28,970 nucleotides of DNA, from NCBI GenBank assembly GCA_934256695.1, contig CAKQPE010000017.1, positions 1-28,970 on the forward strand, read 5' to 3'. This document shows, in pieces, positions 22,748 through 28,970 of this stretch (position 1 is the first letter of the stretch; each line of letters opens with the position of its first letter). The position numbers and the translations under genes are program-made. The notes under the pieces were generated by a model. That model was not told the DNA's origin. It saw only the letters and a list, made by a program, of their open reading frames with translations, and searched no databases. Source of the DNA: an uncultured Eubacteriales bacterium (GTDB lineage: Bacteria; Bacillota; Clostridia; Lachnospirales; Anaerotignaceae).

Positions 22748-25700
22748 ATGGCGGAACAGAAGAAGAAACCTTCGGCTCAAAGAGCGGTTAAAACCGTTTC
22801 AAGAAGCGGATCTTCAAAAAATATATCAAAACCGGCAACGGCAAAAAGCGGTACATCAAAGCCGAAAAGCAAGCAGAGCAATGTGGTAAAGTTTCAGACG
22901 GAAACCAGAAACGACAGCTATAAAAAACCGTCAGATGACAACTCTCTTTATGACGAAATATTGATGATAGCACTTATTATACTGTCTGTAATAGTTATGC
23001 TCAGTCTCTTTACCTCGGTAATGGGAATACTCGGAGAGCTTATAAATAAGTTTTTCAAAGGCATGATGGGCATAAGCTCTTTCATACTGCCTGTGCTTGT
23101 ATCGGTATTTTCGGTTTGGTGGCTGTTTTCCAGAAAAAGACGTTTTGCAAGGGCAAAAGCGGTGGGCATTGCTCTTTTTATAGTATCCTTTGCAGCTCTT
23201 TTCCAGCTTATAACACAAACCGGCGGTTCATTTAACGACATAGGATTTTTTGCCAGAATAGGGAAGTTTTACAGTGAAGGCAACAGCGTAAACGGCGGCA
23301 TAATAGGCGGTATTACGGCTTATTATCTGAGTAAATTCCTTGGCTGGGGAAGCTACATAGTAATAATTGCACTTATAATAGTTTCGATTATGCTTTCAAC
23401 GGGAAAATCCCTTGTTACGGGAGTATCTTCTGTTGTTGGGTATGCCAATGACAAAAAGCGAATGAGAGAGGCTGCTATTAAGGCGGAAGCGGAAAATATA
23501 AGACTGAGAGAAGAAAAAAGAGCAAGAAAACGTGAGCTTGAGGAAGCAAAGTTTGAACAGAGAATAAATAATACAAAACCTAAATACAAGAAGGGCAACT
23601 TTAATATAACAATAAACGGTGACGAGGGATTGGACAATACTTTGCCGTCGCTTGATGCAGTTATGTTTACCAAAAGAGAAGAACCCGAGCCTGAACAAAA
23701 AGAGGAAATTTATGACTTTTGCAGTGAAGTTCCCGATGATGACGAGGAGGACGGTTTTTATGCAGGTGATAAATTTATTGAGGTGCTTGGTACGGTAAAG
23801 CAGGAAGATAACAGTATTGAATGTGAGCCTATTGTTTTCGGTGTGCCTGAAAGCAAGTTAAATCAGGAAAAAGAAACACCGAAAGCAGTTGGAAACAGTA
23901 ATAAAAATACGGAATCGGCTGAAACGAAAGAACATAATATAAATATTCATTTGAAAACCGACGATGAAAATATACTTGATTCCGTAGTAACCAAAACGGC
24001 AGAAGAAGTCTCACAAGACGATGATGATAGCCAAAACGGTATTATCATTGAAGAATATAATGGCAAAGACGATAATTCCGATTCAGAAAACACAAAATCT
24101 GAAGAGGTTATAAACGAAGAACCTGTGGAAAGCAATTCTCTCGGTTATGAATTAAGCGGTGACGAAAAAGTCGTTGAAGCACAGGGAATGAATGCACTTG
24201 ATACAGATATGACCCAAACAAATGAGTTGAATGAAAATTCTTCTGTTCGGAAAGAGGAAAATCCAAATGCCGATAAATCGGCAGAAAACGAAGAAGAAAT
24301 AATAGAAAAAGAAGTAGAAAGCAAACCGGCAGAACCTGTTAAAAAGGAATATGTATTTCCGCCGTTTGACCTTCTGGGCAAAGAACCTGAATATACAGGC
24401 GGAGAAACAAAAGAGGAAATGCTTGAAAATGCCAAAAAATTGGAGGATACACTCCACAGTTTCGGCGTTTCGGCAAAGGTTGTGCAGATAAATAAAGGCC
24501 CTACAGTTACAAGGTATGAGCTTACGCCGAGTCAGGGTGTTAAAGTAAGCAAGATTGTAAATCTTTCGGACGATATAGCACTTAACCTTGCAGCTACGGG
24601 AATACGAATAGAAGCACCTATTCCGGGAAAAGCAGCAGTTGGTATTGAAGTACCGAATAAAACAGTGCAGTCGGTGTATATGCGTACTGTACTTGAAAGT
24701 GATGCATTTAAAAATGCGGAATCAAAACTTACATTCGTTTTGGGAAAAGATATTGCCGGCAACTGTGTTGTAACGGATATAGCCAAAATGCCGCATTTGC
24801 TTATTGCCGGTGCTACAGGCTCCGGAAAAAGTGTATGCATAAACACCATAATAACAAGTATTATCTATAAGGCAAAACCGGAAGAAGTTAAACTTCTGCT
24901 TGTAGACCCTAAGGTTGTTGAGCTTAGTATTTATAACGGAATACCGCACCTGCTTATACCTGTTGTTACAGATCCGAAAAAGGCGTCCGGTGCCTTAAAC
25001 TGGGCTGTAAAGGAAATGCTTGCAAGATATAACACATTTGCGGAAAGTCATGTACGTGACATAAAGGGATATAATGCCATGAAAAAAGAAAAGGGCGAAA
25101 CAGACCTTATGCCGCAGATAGTAATAATAATAGACGAGCTTGCAGACCTTATGATGGCTGCGCCTAATGAGGTTGAGGAGTCTATATGCCGTCTGGCACA
25201 GCTTGCAAGAGCAGCAGGCATGCACCTTATAATAGCTACACAGAGACCGTCGGTTGATATTATAACAGGTGTAATAAAGGCAAATATCCCGTCAAGAATA
25301 GCTTTTGCCGTTTCTTCGGGAATAGATTCAAGAACAATACTTGATACCGTAGGTGCGGAAAAGCTTCTGGGAAAGGGTGATATGCTTTTCTACCCTACAG
25401 GAAAAATAAAGCCTATACGTGTTCAGGGTGCTTTTGTTACGGACAAGGAAGTTGAGAACATAGTTGACTTTGTAAAAGACGGGGGAGAGACGGTTTATGA
25501 CAATGATGTTATAGAAAAGATAACATCAACTGTGTCGGCGTCATCAGCTGACAATGCCGATGACAGGGACGAGTTTTTCGACAAAGCTGTTGAATTGGTT
25601 ATAAGTCGTGAAAAAGCTTCGGTCTCAATGCTCCAAAGACAGTTTAGAATCGGCTATAACAGGGCGGCAAGAATAGTTGAAGATATGGAAGCTATGGGTG

Positions 25701-25798
25701 TTGTTGGTCCGGAGGAAGGAAGTAAACCGAGAAAAGTCCTTTTAAGCTCAATGGAAGAATACCGTAATATGATAAACCCAAGTGAAGAACAGGATTAA
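22748..25798 (+). CDS. ftsK: FtsK/SpoIIIE family DNA translocase
   Basis: This ATP-driven DNA pump moves chromosomes through the division septum or into the forespore. The 1,016-residue protein has a basic N-terminus (1-60), about five membrane segments (71-95, 109-127, 138-156, 183-196, 200-217), a coiled-coil-like charged stretch (about 235-275) and an acidic low-complexity linker (about 300-545). The motor follows: alpha domain (about 550-660), RecA-like domain with Walker A GATGSGKS (688-695) and Walker B ending D796-E797, and the C-terminal gamma winged helix (about 950-1005, SMLQRQFRIGYNRAARIVEDME) that reads polarity sequences. The ATG at 22748 has GGGGTG 9 bases upstream. It appears monocistronic, with a terminator at 25821. 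Whether it acts as FtsK, SpoIIIE or both cannot be told from this window. Confidence 0.95.
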   Translation: MAEQKKKPSAQRAVKTVSRSGSSKNISKPATAKSGTSKPKSKQSNVVKFQTETRNDSYKKPSDDNSLYDEILMIALIILSVIVMLSLFTSVMGILGELINKFFKGMMGISSFILPVLVSVFSVWWLFSRKRRFARAKAVGIALFIVSFAALFQLITQTGGSFNDIGFFARIGKFYSEGNSVNGGIIGGITAYYLSKFLGWGSYIVIIALIIVSIMLSTGKSLVTGVSSVVGYANDKKRMREAAIKAEAENIRLREEKRARKRELEEAKFEQRINNTKPKYKKGNFNITINGDEGLDNTLPSLDAVMFTKREEPEPEQKEEIYDFCSEVPDDDEEDGFYAGDKFIEVLGTVKQEDNSIECEPIVFGVPESKLNQEKETPKAVGNSNKNTESAETKEHNINIHLKTDDENILDSVVTKTAEEVSQDDDDSQNGIIIEEYNGKDDNSDSENTKSEEVINEEPVESNSLGYELSGDEKVVEAQGMNALDTDMTQTNELNENSSVRKEENPNADKSAENEEEIIEKEVESKPAEPVKKEYVFPPFDLLGKEPEYTGGETKEEMLENAKKLEDTLHSFGVSAKVVQINKGPTVTRYELTPSQGVKVSKIVNLSDDIALNLAATGIRIEAPIPGKAAVGIEVPNKTVQSVYMRTVLESDAFKNAESKLTFVLGKDIAGNCVVTDIAKMPHLLIAGATGSGKSVCINTIITSIIYKAKPEEVKLLLVDPKVVELSIYNGIPHLLIPVVTDPKKASGALNWAVKEMLARYNTFAESHVRDIKGYNAMKKEKGETDLMPQIVIIIDELADLMMAAPNEVEESICRLAQLARAAGMHLIIATQRPSVDIITGVIKANIPSRIAFAVSSGIDSRTILDTVGAEKLLGKGDMLFYPTGKIKPIRVQGAFVTDKEVENIVDFVKDGGETVYDNDVIEKITSTVSASSADNADDRDEFFDKAVELVISREKASVSMLQRQFRIGYNRAARIVEDMEAMGVVGPEEGSKPRKVLLSSMEEYRNMINPSEEQD

Positions 25799-25814
25799 AA
25801 AATAATATTTATAT

Positions 25815-25850
25815 TAAAGCTCCGCATGATTGTTCATGCGGAATTTTAAT
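25815..25850. terminator. Bidirectional terminator between ftsK and the ZIP gene
   Basis: TCCGCATGA (25821-25829) pairs perfectly with TCATGCGGA (25834-25842) around TTGT, flanked by A-rich and T-rich sequence; it lies between convergent stop codons. Confidence 0.8.
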
Positions 25851-25871
25851 TTAAAAATAAATATATTGTTT

Positions 25872-26666
25872 TTATCCTAAGGCTACGTCAAGAATCATCA
25901 TTATAAGAAATCCGGCTATTATACCAAGAGTTCCCAAGTGGGACTCTTTTTTGGAATTTGCTTCCGGAATAAGCTCCTCAACCACAACATATATCATAGC
26001 TCCGGCTGCAAAAGACAGAAGCCATGGCATAAGTATTTTTATGTTTGATGCGGCAAGCACGGTAAGTATACCGAATATTGGCTCTACGGCACCGGAAAGC
26101 ACTCCTGTAAGAAAAGCTTTTGGTGACGAAAAGCCTTCTTGATTAAGCGGAAGTGATACGGCTGCTCCTTCCGGAAAGTTTTGTATGCCTATACCGAGAG
26201 CAAGACCGAAAGCAGTGGAAAAAGCCGATATTTCACCTAAGTTTTCATATGCCATTGCAAAGGCGAGACCGACAGCCATACCTTCCGGAATGTTATGCAG
26301 GGTTATGGCGGCAATAAGCATGGCGGTACGTTTTGATTTTTCGTTAATATCGACAGCTGTTGACCGACGTTTGTAAATATGCGAGACCGCTTTATCCATT
26401 ACAAATAAAAATACCGCGCCCAACGAAATTCCTACAGATGCAGGTATATACGGAATGAGCAAAAGACTTCTTGCCTGTTCCAAAGCAGGTAAAAGGAGTG
26501 ACCAAAAAGAAGCGGCAATCATTATGCCGGCGGCAAAGCCTAAAAATATTCGCTCAAATGTATTGCTTATTGTGTTTTTGAAGAAAAATACAAGTGCAGA
26601 ACCTAAAGATGTCATTAAAAAAGTAAAGCCTGTACCGTAAAATGCCCATAAAATGGCGGTTTTCAT
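25872..26666 (-). CDS. ZIP family divalent metal transporter
   Basis: A 264-residue, eight-segment membrane protein of the ZIP family, which imports zinc or other divalent metals into the cytoplasm. The metal-site motifs are HNIPEGMAVG in the fourth segment (about residue 123) and QNFPEGAAVS in the fifth (about 162); the second has Gln where many relatives have His. The loop between segments three and four carries histidine and many charges (HIYKRRSTAV), as usual for the cytosolic metal loop. The ATG at 26666 follows GGAG on the minus strand. It is convergent with ftsK and divergent from the HD gene, so it is probably a single-gene unit. Metal specificity is not predictable from the sequence. 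Confidence 0.93.
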   Translation of the reverse strand: MKTAILWAFYGTGFTFLMTSLGSALVFFFKNTISNTFERIFLGFAAGIMIAASFWSLLLPALEQARSLLLIPYIPASVGISLGAVFLFVMDKAVSHIYKRRSTAVDINEKSKRTAMLIAAITLHNIPEGMAVGLAFAMAYENLGEISAFSTAFGLALGIGIQNFPEGAAVSLPLNQEGFSSPKAFLTGVLSGAVEPIFGILTVLAASNIKILMPWLLSFAAGAMIYVVVEELIPEANSKKESHLGTLGIIAGFLIMMILDVALG

Positions 26667-26794
26667 CTATAATCAGCTCCGAATAAATTTTGCTTATACA
26701 TAGTATGCAGAAGTAATATTCTTTGTGAAAAGTATATTGAAACATTGCAGTTATTTATATTTTTGAACATTTTTTTAATAGTGGTTATACAATA

Positions 26795-26823
26795 TTGAAA
26801 AAGATTACAGCAGATAGTATAAT
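26795..26823 (+). promoter_or_regulatory. Strong sigma-A promoter for the HD-CmpB-AIM24 operon
   Basis: TTGAAA (26795-26800) and a consensus TATAAT (26818-26823) are exactly 17 bases apart, leaving a leader of about 35 bases before the TTG start at 26866. Confidence 0.75.
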
Positions 26824-26865
26824 TTTTGATGTAAAAAATAATTTTTCAAAAGGAAGCAGTTTAAA

Positions 26866-27372
26866 TTGAATAAGGCTGACGAAAAATTAATTGAAAACGA
26901 AATAAAATATCTTTTGGCAAATTCAAGATTTATTGAAACGAAATTGTATATTCAGCATGGAAGCACAACAGTTTTTAACCATTGTATAAATGTTGCTTGC
27001 ATGAGCCTGTATATTGCGGATTTTATGAAAAAGAAAAATATACAAGTAAACAGAAAATCTCTTGTACGTGGTGCTTTGCTGCATGACTATTTTCTTTATG
27101 ACTGGCATATACCCGATAAAACTCACCGTTTGCACGGTTTTACTCACCCTGCAAAGGCTCTTGAAAATGCCAAAAAAGATTTAATGCTTAATGCAATAGA
27201 AAAAGACATTATACTTAGACATATGTTTCCGTTAACTATATTGCCGCCTATGAAAAGGGAAAGCTGGATAGTTACTTTATCAGATAAAATATGTTCTTTT
27301 ATGGAAACATTTAATATTCATAACATAAACAGAAAAAGGCATAAGTTTTTGCCTAAAGGTGAAAAAGAATGA
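26866..27372 (+). CDS. HD-domain protein, putative phosphohydrolase
   Basis: A 168-residue protein with the HD metal-binding signature: H39, then H73-D74 (GALLHDYFLYDWH), then D140 (TLSDKICS). Further histidines at H81, H90, H94 and H119 could extend the metal site. HD proteins of this size often hydrolyse phosphoesters or nucleotides; the substrate here is unknown. The start is TTG at 26866 with AAAGGAAG about 10 bases upstream. It is the first gene of a three-gene unit; its stop overlaps the next start in an ATGA arrangement. The full signature argues for an active enzyme. Confidence 0.87.
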   Translation: MNKADEKLIENEIKYLLANSRFIETKLYIQHGSTTVFNHCINVACMSLYIADFMKKKNIQVNRKSLVRGALLHDYFLYDWHIPDKTHRLHGFTHPAKALENAKKDLMLNAIEKDIILRHMFPLTILPPMKRESWIVTLSDKICSFMETFNIHNINRKRHKFLPKGEKE

Positions 27373-28205
27373 GGATAAGCCACTATATTGTTTTATTTGT
27401 TATTTACAGTTTTTTGGGATGGTTTTACGAAAGCTTTATCTGTTCCAAAATATTCCAGAAAAAGTTTATAAACAGAGGTTTTCTACTTGGCCCGTACTGT
27501 CCTATATACGGCACGGGAGCGGTACTTTGCAATATTGTTTTCAGCACTCCGCAAGACAGCAATGTATTTGTTATTTTTATAAGCTGTGCTGTAGGTGCCT
27601 GCATAATAGAATACATAACTTCCTATATTATGGAGAAGTTATTCAACACACGTTGGTGGGATTACAGCAAACTGCCGTTTAATCTGAACGGAAGAATATG
27701 CCTTTATGGTGCATTAGTCTTTGGTTTTGCCGGTACGGGAATAGCTTTTATTACGCCGTACATAGAGTCTTTGTTTGTAAAATATATAGAAAACAGATTT
27801 ATAGACCGTATATCAATACTTATTTTTATGGCAATGACAGCCGATTTTGCAACAACCATTGCAAGCTGGCATAACCTTAACAGCAGTCTTGACAAGATAA
27901 GGGCAAGTCTTAATAACGGTCTTAATGAAAAAAGAGAAGAATTTAACGAAAAGAGAGAAGAACTCAGTCAGAAAATTGAAAAGAAAATATACGAGGCTCA
28001 TCAGAAGGCCTTGTTTATAGAAACAAAATATAAAGACGGAATAGTTGTACACAGTATGGACATGAAAAAACGTCTTAATGTTCCTATAAATAAAAATGCA
28101 ATGCGTTTTATTAAGGCATTCCCAAGCCTTAAATCAGATAAATATAATGATATAATAGAACATATACGTGAAGAAGTAAGAAAAAGTCATATGAGAGGTG
28201 AATAA
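27369..28205 (+). CDS. CmpB-type integral membrane protein (putative ABC transporter type IV family)
   Basis: The 278-residue protein resembles Pfam PF06541 (ABC_trans_CmpB): N-terminal FVIYSFLGWFYESFICS (about 9-25), GPYCPIYGTGAV (about 41-52), and WWDYSKLPFNLNGRICLYGA (about 96-115). It has five or six membrane segments in residues 1-165 and a charged, probably coiled-coil, cytoplasmic tail (about 178-278). No ATP-binding domain or ABC subunit is nearby, so the transporter label is a family name only. It starts by ATGA overlap with the HD gene and ends 2 bases before the AIM24 gene, implying translational coupling. Function is unknown. Confidence 0.85.
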   Translation: MRISHYIVLFVIYSFLGWFYESFICSKIFQKKFINRGFLLGPYCPIYGTGAVLCNIVFSTPQDSNVFVIFISCAVGACIIEYITSYIMEKLFNTRWWDYSKLPFNLNGRICLYGALVFGFAGTGIAFITPYIESLFVKYIENRFIDRISILIFMAMTADFATTIASWHNLNSSLDKIRASLNNGLNEKREEFNEKREELSQKIEKKIYEAHQKALFIETKYKDGIVVHSMDMKKRLNVPINKNAMRFIKAFPSLKSDKYNDIIEHIREEVRKSHMRGE

Positions 28206-28207
28206 TT

Positions 28208-28885
28208 ATGAAATATGAACTGCTTGGAAAAGAAATGCCAGTAGTTGAAATGAATCTTAAAAAAGGTGAAACTGTTTATACTCAGTCAGGCGGAATGGTT
28301 TGGCAGAGTGAAGGTATTAAAATGGAAACAAATACGAAAGGCGGATTTCTGAAAGGTTTTTCAAGAATGTTTGCCGGTGAGTCATTTTTTATGGTTACAT
28401 ACAGAGCTGAAAAAGATGCTACAATAGCATTTGCATCATCTGTTCCCGGTTCTATAATGCCTATAGATGTAAGCGAACACCGTGGAATGATACTTCAGAA
28501 ATGTGCTTTCCTTTGTGCTGAGGACAGTGTTGAGCTTTCAACAATACTTGCCAAAAGACTTTCGGCAGGAATGTTTGGCGGAGAAGGATTTGTACTTCAG
28601 CAGATAGACGGAAGCGGAACCGTATTTCTTGAAGTAGACGGAGACCCTATAGTAAAAGAACTTGCATCGGGAGAAGTAATAAAGGTTGATACAGGCAATG
28701 TAGTTGCTTTTGATTCTACGGTACAGTATGAGGTTGAAACAATTAAAGGTATGGGAAATATTCTTTTTGGTGGAGAGGGATTATTCCTGACAAAACTTAT
28801 TGGACCGGGAAAAGTTGTTTTACAGACAATGAGCATGAATGAACTTGCCGGAAAGATTGCGTCTTATATTCCGGCTAAATCATGA
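28208..28885 (+). CDS. AIM24/TIGR00266 family protein
   Basis: A 225-residue protein of the TIGR00266/AIM24 family, an all-beta fold with repeated glycine-rich strands. The N-terminal TVYTQSGGMVWQSEGIKMET, SFFMVTYRAEKDATIAFASS and GSIMPIDV segments are typical. No signal peptide or membrane segment is seen. Yeast Aim24 is a mitochondrial inner-membrane-associated protein; the bacterial role is not established. ATG at 28208 follows GAGGTGAA, formed by the last codons of the CmpB gene. It is the third gene of the HD-CmpB-AIM24 unit. Family call is confident, role unknown. Confidence 0.88.
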   Translation: MKYELLGKEMPVVEMNLKKGETVYTQSGGMVWQSEGIKMETNTKGGFLKGFSRMFAGESFFMVTYRAEKDATIAFASSVPGSIMPIDVSEHRGMILQKCAFLCAEDSVELSTILAKRLSAGMFGGEGFVLQQIDGSGTVFLEVDGDPIVKELASGEVIKVDTGNVVAFDSTVQYEVETIKGMGNILFGGEGLFLTKLIGPGKVVLQTMSMNELAGKIASYIPAKS

Positions 28886-28907
28886 AAATAAAAGTTTATG
28901 GAACTGA

Positions 28908-28970
28908 AAGACCTTGGGGTTTCACCCCACACCCCGAAAATTTTTTGAAAAAAATTTAGTAAAACTTTTA
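28908..28970 (-). repeat. Family 1 three-hairpin element, copy H (cut by window end)
   Basis: On the minus strand the linker AAAAGTTTTACT, hairpin 1 AAATTTTTT/AAAAAATTT (arms 28938-28946 and 28949-28957) and hairpin 2 TGGGGT/ACCCCA (28915-28929, loop GAA) are present. Hairpin 0 would lie beyond 28970. Hairpin 2 begins 29 bases after the AIM24 stop, with its outer end facing the gene, as in copies B, C and E. Confidence 0.85.

Overview
This window is chromosomal DNA from a low-GC, Gram-positive anaerobe, most likely a gut Clostridia member near Lachnospiraceae. That placement is an inference. It rests on low GC, strong GGAGG-type ribosome sites with several TTG/GTG starts, a T-box leader before pheST, a YitJ-type homocysteine methyltransferase-MetF fusion, a MetH whose reactivation domain is a separate protein, and CmpB- and AIM24-type membrane or small proteins. 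No rRNA, tRNA, CRISPR array, phage module or transposase gene was seen. Most genes are housekeeping.

Layout. 1-352 holds dispersed repeats and the leader of an operon (353-6376) for glycerate kinase, a cobalamin-reactivation protein, MetH and an Hmt-MetF fusion. An aspartate-type aminotransferase follows (6629-7825), then asnS with a Nudix hydrolase (7921-9868), lysA (10011-11279) and a LUD-domain protein behind a palindrome-covered promoter (11455-12093). A DEAD-box RNA helicase with a DbpA-type tail lies on the minus strand (12317-13957). Between it and pheST is 1 kb of repeats plus a T-box leader. After pheST (14988-18427) comes about 700 bases of AT-rich DNA, an XRE regulator (19127-19537) and a second repeat cluster. 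The minus-strand pair acyltransferase-purK (22357 down to 20174) is followed by ftsK (22748-25798), a convergent ZIP metal transporter (26666 down to 25872), and a tightly coupled triad of HD-domain protein, CmpB-family membrane protein and AIM24-family protein (26866-28885).

The methionine operon supplies methyl-THF (MetF), methyl transfer to homocysteine (MetH, and a second Hmt domain) and repair of oxidised cobalamin (activation protein). asnS, lysA, the aminotransferase and pheST are amino-acid and translation genes in small separate units.

The most unusual content is non-coding. Eight copies of a three-hairpin element (family 1) sit between genes. Their linkers are conserved, but the stems differ from copy to copy with compensating changes on both sides. 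Four copies lie with the same end within about 30 bases of a stop codon, so a role at mRNA 3' ends is plausible. A second family of paired hairpin modules (family 2) occurs in three clusters, each followed on its right by a family 1 copy in the same orientation. I cannot search databases, so whether these families already have names is unknown to me.
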